NCBI GenBank assembly: GCA_934561175.1
Contig: CAKTFW010000002.1
Span: forward strand, 1 to 64,000
DNA from: an uncultured Oscillospiraceae bacterium
Lineage (GTDB): Bacteria > Bacillota > Clostridia > Oscillospirales > Oscillospiraceae
Reading direction: 5' to 3'
DNA: 64,000 bases
Notes under the pieces: generated by a model
Database searches by the model: none
The model's input: the letters and a program-made list of their open reading frames with translations, nothing else
What the model was told of the DNA's origin: nothing
Position numbers and translations under genes: made by a program
Shown here: one piece after another, positions 35,117 to 42,519 of the stretch
Layout: every line of letters starts with the position of its first letter
Position numbering within the stretch: the first letter of the stretch is position 1

Positions 35117-35407
35117 TTGACTGTGACCATGTTAGACCGAATCGAGAAGGTGCTGGACGAGAAAATTCGACCGCAGCTTTCCGAACACGGCGGTGCAATT
35201 CGCTCCGTTGAGTATAAAGGTGGTATTTACCGCTTTGAGTTTCTCGGAGCTTGTTCCGGATGCCCGTCTGCCTATATCTCGACCGAAGAGATTGTCGGCA
35301 AAGAGTTGAAGGATGCAATTCCAGAGATTAAAGAGGTCGTTCTGATTCAGACGGTCAGTGAAGATCTGCTGGAGCAGGCGCGTAAGATCCTGCATCACGA
35401 AATATAA
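35117..35407 (+). CDS. NifU C-terminal-domain Fe-S cluster protein
   Basis: A 96-residue NifU-like (Nfu) protein that carries and transfers Fe-S clusters. The CxxC motif is GACSGCPSA (Cys46, Cys49), preceded by HGGAIRSVEYKGG. I keep a TTG start at 35117 because AAGGA lies at proper distance; GTG 35123 and ATG 35129 are in frame and lose only six residues or fewer. Its place between the [4Fe-4S] dehydratase and the crotonase suggests it supplies clusters to the dehydratase. Confidence 0.88.
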   Translation: MTVTMLDRIEKVLDEKIRPQLSEHGGAIRSVEYKGGIYRFEFLGACSGCPSAYISTEEIVGKELKDAIPEIKEVVLIQTVSEDLLEQARKILHHEI

Positions 35408-35416
35408 GCTAGTCTT

Positions 35417-35450
35417 GAACGGGCATCCTGCATCCGCAGGATGCCCGTTC
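35417..35450 (+). terminator. Stem-loop between the NifU-like and crotonase genes
   Basis: GAACGGGCATCCTGC pairs perfectly over 15 bp with its complement around ATCC. No T-run follows, so it may be an RNA processing or stability element inside the operon rather than a full terminator. Confidence 0.6.
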
Positions 35451-35500
35451 GGGGTAACATAGCCAAATTGTCAAATTTGTAACAAGAAGGAGAAACATTT

Positions 35501-36277
35501 ATGAGTCTGGTAAAACTGGAGAAAAAAGGCCACATTGCGGTAATTACCATGGAAAACACGGCAAAGCTCAACGCACTGAGCCTGTCTTTTCTGGCTGACA
35601 TCAGCGAGGCGTTTGATGAGGTCGAGGCAGACCGCGACATTTATGTTGCAATTCTGACCGGCTGCGAGAAGGCCTTCATTGCAGGTGCGGACATCTCTGA
35701 GATGGTTCATCTGTCTGCAGCAGAATCCCTGTACTGGGGCAAGGAAGCCGCCGGTCTGGGTACTCAGATTGAGAACTGCCGTGTACCGGTCATTGCGGCA
35801 GTCAATGGATTCTGCCTGGGCGGCGGCAATGAGATTGCGATGTCCTGCGACATTCGTTACGCATCTGAAAAGGCAAAATTTGGCCAGCCTGAAGTCGGTC
35901 TGGGTATCACGCCGGGTGCAGGCGGCACACAGCGTCTGCCCCGCCTGATCGGCGCTGGCAAGGCGAAGGAGCTGCTGTATACCGGCCGTGTAATCGGCGC
36001 TGCTGAGGCAGAGCGGATCGGCCTGGTACAGAAGGTTTGCGCGCCCGAAGAGTTGATGGATGCGTGCATGGCACTGGCAAATGAGATTCTGGCCAATGCA
36101 CAGATTGCAGTTCAGGAGACCAAGAAGTGTGTCAACATGGGCCTTAATTCCAGCATTGATGCTGGTGTGTCCTATGAGCAGCAGGCTTTTGCTGTCTGCA
36201 ATGGCACGGAGGATAAGAAGATCGGTATGGGCGCATTCCTGGAAAAGAAAAAGGAAAAGAACTATATCTATCGTTAA
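35501..36277 (+). CDS. Enoyl-CoA hydratase/isomerase (crotonase)
   Basis: Hydrates crotonyl-CoA to 3-hydroxybutyryl-CoA, or a related reaction. The 258-residue protein has the oxyanion-hole region AFIAGADISEM and NGFCLGGGNEIAMSCDIRYA with the first catalytic Glu, and PEVGLGITPGAGGTQRLPR with the second. Both Glu residues mark a true hydratase rather than an isomerase-only member. AGAAGGAG upstream supports the ATG at 35501. It can use the product of the upstream dehydratase directly. Codon use is strongly biased. Confidence 0.93.
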   Translation: MSLVKLEKKGHIAVITMENTAKLNALSLSFLADISEAFDEVEADRDIYVAILTGCEKAFIAGADISEMVHLSAAESLYWGKEAAGLGTQIENCRVPVIAAVNGFCLGGGNEIAMSCDIRYASEKAKFGQPEVGLGITPGAGGTQRLPRLIGAGKAKELLYTGRVIGAAEAERIGLVQKVCAPEELMDACMALANEILANAQIAVQETKKCVNMGLNSSIDAGVSYEQQAFAVCNGTEDKKIGMGAFLEKKKEKNYIYR

Positions 36278-36292
36278 GCTAGTGATTAAGGG

Positions 36293-36326
36293 AAATGCCC
36301 GGACATTGTCCGGGCATTTCTTTTTT
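36293..36326 (+). terminator. Terminator after the crotonase gene
   Basis: AAATGCCCGGACA and TGTCCGGGCATTT form a 13-bp stem followed by CTTTTTT. Confidence 0.92.
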
Positions 36327-36388
36327 CTGAAAAATGGTATGGTTTTCCACTGATAGGCCGATAATAGAGCGGTAAGGAGGTGCGTGCA

Positions 36389-36979
36389 ATGAATTTTTTG
36401 CAATCCGTGACGGTTACCAATTTGGCGCGCAGCTTTGCAGGCGAATCGCAGGCGCGGAACCGTTACACTTTTTATGCGCAGCAGGCGCGGATGGAAAAAC
36501 AGGAGGCGCTGGCGCGCCTGTTTGAACAGACCGCTGAAAATGAACGCGCTCATGCTCAGGAATTCTTGGAAAAAATTCAGAAGTATGCAGAAAAATCGCC
36601 GCTGAATCTCCGCATTGATGCGGGATATCCCTATGATATTGGCAATACCGCACAAAATTTACAGTTTGCAGCGGATGGAGAACGGGATGAATATCAGAAT
36701 GCATATCCGGGGTTTGCAGAGCTGGCAAAGAAGGAAGGATACGCTGAAATTGCACAGCTCTGGATGCGAATTGCTGGAATTGAACAGCAGCATTGCCGCA
36801 CATTTACTGTTATGCATATGCAGTTGACAAACGGCACGCTCTACCACAAGGAGCAGCCAGTCAGTTGGCGCTGCCTGAACTGCGGATATGTCCACAGCGG
36901 GACGGAACCATGGCAAATTTGCCCGGTTTGCGGAAAACCGATTGGCTGGGTAGCATTACAGCTTTACGCTAAAGGATGA
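36389..36979 (+). CDS. Rubrerythrin
   Basis: Non-haem diiron peroxidase of anaerobes that removes hydrogen peroxide. The 196-residue protein has a ferritin-like four-helix domain (ESQARNRYTFYAQQA, ENERAHAQEF, IAGIEQQH) and a C-terminal rubredoxin-like iron site (CLNCGY ... CPVCGKP). AAGGAGG eight bases before the ATG at 36389 sets the start, not the overlapping in-frame GTG at 36380. Its 3' end overlaps the convergent amidase gene by 11 bases. It may protect the oxygen-sensitive dehydratase upstream, but rubrerythrin is a general defence protein. Confidence 0.93.
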   Translation: MNFLQSVTVTNLARSFAGESQARNRYTFYAQQARMEKQEALARLFEQTAENERAHAQEFLEKIQKYAEKSPLNLRIDAGYPYDIGNTAQNLQFAADGERDEYQNAYPGFAELAKKEGYAEIAQLWMRIAGIEQQHCRTFTVMHMQLTNGTLYHKEQPVSWRCLNCGYVHSGTEPWQICPVCGKPIGWVALQLYAKG

Positions 36980-37697
36980 AACTGCGATTTGCAAAGCCGA
37001 GAATGTCGTTGTATTCCACTATCAACCAGTCGCCGGTTTCGTTCAAGATGGTGACTTCGGTACCGTTTGGAATTTGCAGAAGAATGGGCGCGGCAATCGA
37101 TGGAAGCGAGCGCAGATTTAATGCGCTGGCATTTACCTGGCCGGTCTGCTCCGGCTGTGGTGTCAGCAGAGACAGGCCAAAATACTCAGCGACGGAAAGT
37201 GCAAGACTTTGCCCGATAGATGCGATATTTTCCTGAATCCAGGTGGCGTCCTCCACATTGTCGTGATAAGCGATTTCCACCAGAACGGCAGGCGCATGCG
37301 TTTGCCTTAATTCTCCGATGGCAGTGGATGATTCTGCACGCACCAGATCGGGGAGCGGATAGATCTGGCGCAGGTTGTCTGCGATAATTTCGGCCATCCG
37401 CAACCCATTGAGACTGGTGGGGTAATAGAAGGCGATGGAACCGCGGAGACGCCCTGAGAGCGATTCTGGCGCGGCATTGGAGTGAAGTGCCAGATGAAAA
37501 TCGTAGTTGCCGCGATTGGATTGCCGAATGGAAGTGACGGCACTTCCATTCGGATCATTGCGGGTGACATTGATGCCGGAGCTGCGCAGCAGCGGTACCA
37601 TGGCATCGGCGACTAAATTCATCCAGTACTGTTCATTTCCACCGGTGATATAGGGGTTAAAAGTTTGTGTGGAAGGACTTAAAAACAAGAAAGGCAT
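36969..37697 (-). CDS. N-acetylmuramoyl-L-alanine amidase with C-terminal SH3 domain
   Basis: Amidase_3-type wall hydrolase of 242 residues, with the catalytic domain at about 1-170 (LALHSNA with a zinc His, VEIAYHDN with the catalytic Glu) and a bacterial SH3 domain from about 185 (VNASALNLRSLPSIAAPIL). The first zinc His of the usual DPGHGG is not present; the N-terminus reads LSPSTQTFNPY as in phage- and Clostridia-type relatives. There is no signal peptide. GAGGTG upstream supports the ATG at 37697. Without a secretion signal, it may act in spore or mother-cell lysis, or leave by lysis; this is inference. Confidence 0.85.
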   Translation of the reverse strand: MPFLFLSPSTQTFNPYITGGNEQYWMNLVADAMVPLLRSSGINVTRNDPNGSAVTSIRQSNRGNYDFHLALHSNAAPESLSGRLRGSIAFYYPTSLNGLRMAEIIADNLRQIYPLPDLVRAESSTAIGELRQTHAPAVLVEIAYHDNVEDATWIQENIASIGQSLALSVAEYFGLSLLTPQPEQTGQVNASALNLRSLPSIAAPILLQIPNGTEVTILNETGDWLIVEYNDILGFANRSFIL

Positions 37698-37752
37698 GAT
37701 AAAGCACCTCGTTTTTTCCTTATCCTATGTAAGTGGAATAGAAAAGGTGCAG

Positions 37753-37790
37753 AAAAAAGGCGATGTCCTGGAAAGACATCGCCTTTTTTC
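37753..37790. terminator. Terminator of the SDR/SnoaL-like operon
   Basis: AAAAAAGGCGATGTC and GACATCGCCTTTTTT form a 15-bp stem; usable on both strands, placed after the SnoaL-like gene on the minus strand. Confidence 0.9.
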
Positions 37791-37857
37791 TGGCTGTGCA
37801 CTGTGCGTCAACTGGTACAGTGCAGTGCCACGGGTCAGAAACAGAAAGGGAGATATG

Positions 37858-38205
37858 TCATGCGAGCCGGACAACAAGGTCCTGAATCAGCCCGTCAGGG
37901 CCGAAAGACTCGATTTGGGCGCGTGCGTATACATATTCGCCATTGTAGGAGACGAAGTAGTCCGCGGAGCGGTCGTCATTGATAACCGGATCAGCGATAG
38001 AAATAGCGCGAAAGAAAAACTTGTTGTGGAAGAACATTTCAATTGCTTTTTGGCCATGCACAAAGAAGTTGCACACATGTTGACTGCCGCTGTGATTGCC
38101 TTTGCCAACGGGGCAGTAATCAAACAGACGGCCATTCTCAGTAAAGCAAGCGGAGAGCGCCATATAATCGCCGGCCTGCATCGCGTCAATAAATTTCTGA
38201 ATCAT
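37858..38205 (-). CDS. SnoaL-like / NTF2-family protein
   Basis: A 115-residue protein of the NTF2-like cone fold, with FIDAMQAGDYMALSACF at the start and a C-terminal sheet ending in VYARAQIESFGPDGLI. Such proteins bind or transform small hydrophobic compounds (ketosteroid isomerase, BaiE dehydratase, polyketide cyclases). GGAGG eight bases upstream fixes the ATG at 38205. It follows the SDR gene by 15 bases and shares a terminator, so the pair is an operon. The reaction is unknown. Confidence 0.8.
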   Translation of the reverse strand: MIQKFIDAMQAGDYMALSACFTENGRLFDYCPVGKGNHSGSQHVCNFFVHGQKAIEMFFHNKFFFRAISIADPVINDDRSADYFVSYNGEYVYARAQIESFGPDGLIQDLVVRLA

Positions 38206-38220
38206 CGCAAAAACCTCCGA

Positions 38221-39003
38221 TCAATAGACCTTTTCCGAGTTGAGCAGTGCGTCGGTGCCGCCATCGCAGAAGAGAACGATTCCGTTAATGCCATGCGATT
38301 GCTGAGAAACCAGAAAAACAATTGAAGCAGCGATGTCACCGGGATCCATCAAGCGGTCTTCGTGATAGTGGATCGGAATCGGCAGTGCCATAACGGCTTC
38401 CCGGTAGGAGCCGGTCAGTGCTGCAGTCATTGCGGTGGCGACATTGCCCGGCGCGATGGCGTTGATGTGCAGGCCTTCGGCCGCCCATTGCGAGGAAACC
38501 CGGCGCACCCAGCGCGCCAGTGCGTATTTGCTGGCAACATACATGGGATGTGCCATTTTCGTGGCATCGTAGCTGTCCATCAAATTTAGAAGTCGGTTTT
38601 CGTCCGGGTGATTGTTGAGCAGATCGACGACATCCATGCGGGCAGCGCCCTGCGAGATGGTGTTGGAGCTGACAACAACGCAGTGGCCTTTGCGCATCAG
38701 CAGCAGGTCTCGCAGCCCCTCACACAGGCAAATAGTACCAAAGTAGTTCAAAGAGAGAATCAGTTTCAGATTGCTGCAGCTTGCGGAGACGCCGGCACAG
38801 CAGACCAGACCGTCAAGGCCGTTCTCACATAGCGCGTGAAGTCGATCAATTACCGTTTCGCGTCCGGCAGGATCGGCGAGATTTGCTTCGATATCGCCAT
38901 TTTTCAGATCGACATTATAGACCAGATGTCCTTGTGCCCGGAGGTATTCCACTGTTTTGGCACCAATACCGCTGGAACCACCAGTAACTGCATAGATTCC
39001 CAT
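38221..39003 (-). CDS. Short-chain dehydrogenase/reductase (3-alpha-hydroxysteroid dehydrogenase-like)
   Basis: NAD(P)-dependent oxidoreductase of 260 residues with cofactor motif TGGSSGIG (7-14), Asp32 after beta-2 (favouring NAD), a modified NNAG motif CCAG, and active-site Ser112/113, Tyr155 and Lys159 (YVASK). The lay-out with short deletions after beta-2 (VIDRLHALCENGLDGLVCCAG) recalls the 3-alpha-HSDH/carbonyl reductase group. AAAGGAG precedes the ATG at 39003. It is cotranscribed with a SnoaL-like protein. The natural substrate, steroid or otherwise, is not known. Confidence 0.86.
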   Translation of the reverse strand: MGIYAVTGGSSGIGAKTVEYLRAQGHLVYNVDLKNGDIEANLADPAGRETVIDRLHALCENGLDGLVCCAGVSASCSNLKLILSLNYFGTICLCEGLRDLLLMRKGHCVVVSSNTISQGAARMDVVDLLNNHPDENRLLNLMDSYDATKMAHPMYVASKYALARWVRRVSSQWAAEGLHINAIAPGNVATAMTAALTGSYREAVMALPIPIHYHEDRLMDPGDIAASIVFLVSQQSHGINGIVLFCDGGTDALLNSEKVY

Positions 39004-39051
39004 AGGAAGAACTCCTTTCTAAAATTGGCATTCATTCTTAAGTGCAAGAAA

Positions 39052-39080
39052 ATTGTAGCACGGATGCAAAATAAAGACAA
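39052..39080 (-). promoter_or_regulatory. Probable promoter of the SDR/SnoaL-like operon
   Basis: On the minus strand, TTGTCT (39080-39075) and TACAAT (39057-39052) with a 17-base spacer, about 35 bases before the ribosome site. Confidence 0.65.
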
Positions 39081-39150
39081 TTGGCAGAATTTCTGAATAA
39101 TATTATCTACAAAAAGCAAAATTTGCATTAGTTTTGATTTTGGCAATCCA

Positions 39151-39200
39151 GTTAAAAAATTGACATATTTGTTAAAATTTGCGCATATTCGTTAAATTTT
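39151..39200. repeat. Three GTTAAA repeats at exact 20-base spacing
   Basis: GTTAAA starts at 39151, 39171 and 39191. The second and third units share CATATT(T/C)GTTAAA with AT-rich 3' ends. It lies about 70-110 bases upstream of the SDR promoter. Units are imperfect, short and without spacers, so it is not a CRISPR. Confidence 0.65.
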
Positions 39201-39322
39201 AGGCAAATTGGTAGGGGAAATTCAAAGATTGCTACTAATATCGAGAGAATTTCAAAAAATTCGCGATTTTGATATAAAAATAAAAATGAAGGATTTTAAT
39301 GGAAGCAATGCAAAAATAAAGC

Positions 39323-39357
39323 GCAAAAAAGAGGGTATGGCGTTTGCCATACCCTCT
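39323..39357 (-). terminator. Terminator of groESL
   Basis: AGAGGGTATGGC and GCCATACCCTCT pair over 12 bp; on the minus strand a TTTTTT run follows. Confidence 0.9.
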
Positions 39358-39381
39358 GAATGATATCCAATTTTGCAAAAC

Positions 39382-41034
39382 TTAATACATACCGCCGCCC
39401 ATGCCGGCTGCAGCAGCACCAGCCTGTGCGGAAGCCAGCGCAGCGTCTCCAACGGGATCGGGTTTCTCGACAACGAGTGCCTCGGTGGTCAGGACGCATG
39501 CCATAACGGAAGCAGCGTTCTCCAGTGCCGTACGGGTGACTTTGGTCGGATCAACAATACCGCTGCTGATCATATCGCAGTAGGTCTCGTTGTAAGCATT
39601 GTAGCCGTAATTGACCTTGCGGCTGTTGCGAATCTTCTCGTAGATGACAGAGCCATCGACACCTGCGTTTTCTGCGATCTGACGAATCGGAGCCTGCAGT
39701 GCCTTTGCGACGATTGCAGCACCGGTCTTCTCATCGCCCTGCAAGGAAGTAACCAGCTTCTCAACTGCCGGGATTGCATTGACATAAGCGGTACCGCCGC
39801 CGGCAACGATGCCCTCTTCTCTTGCAGCGCTGGTTGCATTCAGTGCATCTTCAATGCGCAGCTTCAGCTCTTTCATTGCGGTCTCGGTCTGTGCGCCGAC
39901 CTTGATGACAGCAACGCCGCCAGCCAGCTTTGCCAGACGCTCTTCCAGCTTCTCCAGATCGAACTCGGAAGTGGTCATTGCCTTGGAAGCCTCGACCTCG
40001 GCAATACGAGCCTTGATTGCTTCGGAATCGCCCTCGCCATCGACGATGATGGTCTTGTCGCGGCCGACTTTGACCTGATGTGCACGGCCCAGATCACTGA
40101 TCTGCGTTTCCTTCAGATCCATGTTCAGGTCGGAAGAAATCACACGGCCACCCGTGACGACTGCGATATCCTGCAGCATAGCCTTACGGCGATCGCCGTA
40201 GCCAGGCGCCTTGACGCAGACACAGGTGAAAGTACCGCGCAGCTTGTTGACCAACAGGGTGGACAGTGCATCGCCCTCAACCTCTTCTGCAATGATGACC
40301 AGCTTCTGGCCAGCCTGCATGATCTGCTCCAGCAGCGGCAGCAGCTCCTGGATAGAAGAAATCTTCTTATCGGTAATCAGGATCAGCGGATCGTCAATGA
40401 CAGCTTCCATCTTCTCGGAATCGGTGATCATATAGGGGGACAGGTAGCCGCGGTCAAACTGCATACCTTCGACAATCTCCAGCTCCGTCTCAGCGGTCTT
40501 GCCCTCTTCTACGGTGATAACGCCGTTGGCGCCGATCTTCTCCATTGCCTCTGCAATCAGCTTGCCGATCTGCTCGTCACCGGAAGAAACGGTGCCGACA
40601 CGGGCAATATCTTCGCTGCCGGAAACTGCCTTGGAGTTGTTCTTAATTGCTTCAATGGCAACCTTTACAGCCTTGTCGATGCCTTTCCGCATTACGATCG
40701 GGTTTGCACCGGCAGACAGGTTCTTCAGACCTTCATTGGTCAGTGCTTGTGCCAGAACCGTAGCGGTGGTGGTGCCGTCACCGGCAACATCGTTGGTCTT
40801 GGTGGCAACTTCGCGCACCAGCAGTGCGCCCTGATTTGCATAGCCGTCATCCAGCTCGACATCCTTTGCAATTGTGACGCCGTCGTTGGTGATCAGCGGG
40901 GTGGAGTACTTGCGCTCCAGAACAACATTGCGGCCCTTCGGACCGAGGGTAACCTTTACGGTGTTGGCGAGCTGGTCAATACCGGCCTGCAGCGCCTTGC
41001 GCGCTTCTTCGCCATAAATAATCTGCTTAGCCAT
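39382..41034 (-). CDS. groEL: 60 kDa chaperonin GroEL
   Basis: Folding chamber subunit, 550 residues. It has the N-terminal YGEEARKALQAGIDQLANTVKVTLGPKGRN region (core VTLGPKGRN), the ATP-binding GDGTTTATVLAQ, and ends in a glycine/methionine tail (AAAGMGGGMY). GGAGG precedes the ATG at 41034. It follows groES by 28 bases under one CIRCE-controlled promoter. Codon use is extremely biased. Confidence 0.98.
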   Translation of the reverse strand: MAKQIIYGEEARKALQAGIDQLANTVKVTLGPKGRNVVLERKYSTPLITNDGVTIAKDVELDDGYANQGALLVREVATKTNDVAGDGTTTATVLAQALTNEGLKNLSAGANPIVMRKGIDKAVKVAIEAIKNNSKAVSGSEDIARVGTVSSGDEQIGKLIAEAMEKIGANGVITVEEGKTAETELEIVEGMQFDRGYLSPYMITDSEKMEAVIDDPLILITDKKISSIQELLPLLEQIMQAGQKLVIIAEEVEGDALSTLLVNKLRGTFTCVCVKAPGYGDRRKAMLQDIAVVTGGRVISSDLNMDLKETQISDLGRAHQVKVGRDKTIIVDGEGDSEAIKARIAEVEASKAMTTSEFDLEKLEERLAKLAGGVAVIKVGAQTETAMKELKLRIEDALNATSAAREEGIVAGGGTAYVNAIPAVEKLVTSLQGDEKTGAAIVAKALQAPIRQIAENAGVDGSVIYEKIRNSRKVNYGYNAYNETYCDMISSGIVDPTKVTRTALENAASVMACVLTTEALVVEKPDPVGDAALASAQAGAAAAGMGGGMY

Positions 41035-41062
41035 AATATCTAGTTCCTCCTAAAAGCGTAAT

Positions 41063-41350
41063 TTACTTCGTAACAACGGCCAGAATGTCGCCCTGACGAA
41101 CGATGGAGAATTCCTCTTCGTCGATCTTGACATCAGTACCGGCGTACTTGGATGCAATAACCATGTCGCCGGGTTTTACGACCATCTTAACATCCTTGCC
41201 GTCAACCAAGCCGCCGGGGCCAACTGCAACGACTTCAGAATAGCTGGGCTTTTCTTTGCTGGCGGTGGCCAGAATCAGACCGGACTTCGTGGTCTCTTCG
41301 ACCTCAGCCGGTTTCAGAACAACCTGATCAAATAACGGAGACAGTTTCAT
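41063..41350 (-). CDS. groES: 10 kDa chaperonin GroES
   Basis: Lid of the GroEL chamber, 95 residues. It starts MKLSPLFDQVVLKP and has the mobile-loop region EVEETTKSGLILATASKEKPS and GDMVIASKYAGTDVKID. GGGAGG precedes the ATG at 41350. It is first in the groES-groEL operon. Confidence 0.97.
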   Translation of the reverse strand: MKLSPLFDQVVLKPAEVEETTKSGLILATASKEKPSYSEVVAVGPGGLVDGKDVKMVVKPGDMVIASKYAGTDVKIDEEEFSIVRQGDILAVVTK

Positions 41351-41421
41351 AGATAATTCCTCCCAAAATAAATCCTATGGCTGTGCCGAAGCACGGAACC
41401 ATATTGTTTTACTGAATTGGT

Positions 41422-41448
41422 TTAGCACTCTTAAAACATGAGTGCTAA
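41422..41448 (-). promoter_or_regulatory. CIRCE operator (HrcA binding site)
   Basis: Perfect TTAGCACTC-N9-GAGTGCTAA. This is the known HrcA repressor site, so groESL is under HrcA heat-shock control. hrcA itself is not in the window. Confidence 0.97.
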
Positions 41449-41456
41449 CGAGTATT

Positions 41457-41485
41457 ATAATAGCGGAATGGCGGCATTTGTGCAA
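41457..41485 (-). promoter_or_regulatory. Sigma-A promoter of groESL
   Basis: On the minus strand, TTGCAC (41485-41480) and TATTAT (41462-41457) with a 17-base spacer, just upstream of the CIRCE element. Confidence 0.8.
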
Positions 41486-41573
41486 GCATATTATCGCTCA
41501 ATTTTTCGGTTTTATATTCCAAAAGTTTGGATAAATTTTATATAACCATTTATTTACTGCTTCAAACTTCGTT

Positions 41574-42506
41574 TTACACGGAATTGCTCACTATTTGAGG
41601 AGCAGAAGTGTGGTATTGCAGCCCGCGGGGATAGAAAAACGAAATTTGTGCGGGGCAGACCTGAATTTCGACAGTGTTCGTGCGCAGTAGTTCTCCGTCA
41701 AGATTGACTGAGAGAAGATTTTCACTGTGGATTTCCATGGTTTTACAGCGAAAATGATGGATGAGAGAAGGAAAGTCCCGATAGCGTCCAGCTTTATAAC
41801 GGGAAATGACGGTGGCAACCGTTAGACGGGAGACGGAATCGATCAGAAGTACATCGAGCAGTCCATCGTCGGGTTCTGCGTCTGGCACAGGATGAAAGCC
41901 GCCGCCATAAAAGCGACCGTTGCAGATACATACCAGCGTATACCGGCCGGAAAAAGGTTGCCCGTCGATCTTAAGCGATAGTGGGCGATGGACGCTGCGC
42001 AGAACATTGACTATGGTGGAGAGCAGGTAAGCGCCGGAACCGGAAACAAATGGAAGCCGCTTATAGCGGGCGATTGCAGTGCCGATGCGGGCGTCAAGAC
42101 CCACAGAGCAGATATTCAGGCTATAATGGTTATTGCAGCGGATCAAATCAAATTTTGCCGTTTCGCAGTCCAGCAGCCGATCAAGGTCAAAGAATGCACC
42201 CGGATTCGAAAAAATCCGGATAAAATCATTGCCGGAACCGACAGGAAAACAGGTGACAGAGGCATTGGGGAAGTCTGCAGCACCATCTACCACCTCGTTC
42301 AGCGTCCCATCACCGCCGCAGGCGTACAGCCGCACGGAATCCCCACGCGCAGCGGCGGCATAGGCGATTGCCCTGCAGTCGCCTGGAGCGCGGGATATCT
42401 GAATCTCATAGTCGCGTCCGGCGAACTTGTGCTGAATCATCGCAGTGAGTGCGGCAGTGCGATCCTGCTTTCCTGCAGCGGGGTTCAGAATGAAAAGATG
42501 CTTCAT
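41574..42506 (-). CDS. Diacylglycerol kinase-family lipid kinase (YegS/DagK type)
   Basis: Phosphorylates diacylglycerol or a related lipid with ATP at the membrane. The 310-residue protein has NPAAGK at the start, the nucleotide motif CGGDGTLNEVVDG and GSGNDF, and a C-terminal beta domain with YGGGFHPVPDAEPDDGLLD. It follows the RNA methyltransferase by 13 bases. Substrate is inferred from family; the group also includes sphingosine-kinase-like members. Confidence 0.88.
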   Translation of the reverse strand: MKHLFILNPAAGKQDRTAALTAMIQHKFAGRDYEIQISRAPGDCRAIAYAAAARGDSVRLYACGGDGTLNEVVDGAADFPNASVTCFPVGSGNDFIRIFSNPGAFFDLDRLLDCETAKFDLIRCNNHYSLNICSVGLDARIGTAIARYKRLPFVSGSGAYLLSTIVNVLRSVHRPLSLKIDGQPFSGRYTLVCICNGRFYGGGFHPVPDAEPDDGLLDVLLIDSVSRLTVATVISRYKAGRYRDFPSLIHHFRCKTMEIHSENLLSVNLDGELLRTNTVEIQVCPAQISFFYPRGLQYHTSAPQIVSNSV

Positions 42507-42519
42507 CCTGCTTGCTCCA

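Larger units (their letters stand above)
39004..39381. other. AT-rich intergenic region between SDR and groEL genes
   Basis: No gene seen. It holds the SDR promoter, a phased repeat at 39151-39200, about 120 bases of AT-rich sequence without recognised structure, and the groEL terminator at its right end. Confidence 0.6.

Noticed and set aside
39151..39200. CRISPR-like array
   Set aside because: Units are 20 bases, imperfect, contiguous and AT-rich with no unique spacers, and no cas genes are near.
39373..41043. A 556-codon plus-strand open frame opposite groEL
   Set aside because: Known type of antisense artefact of highly biased groEL codons; no plus-strand promoter or ribosome site.
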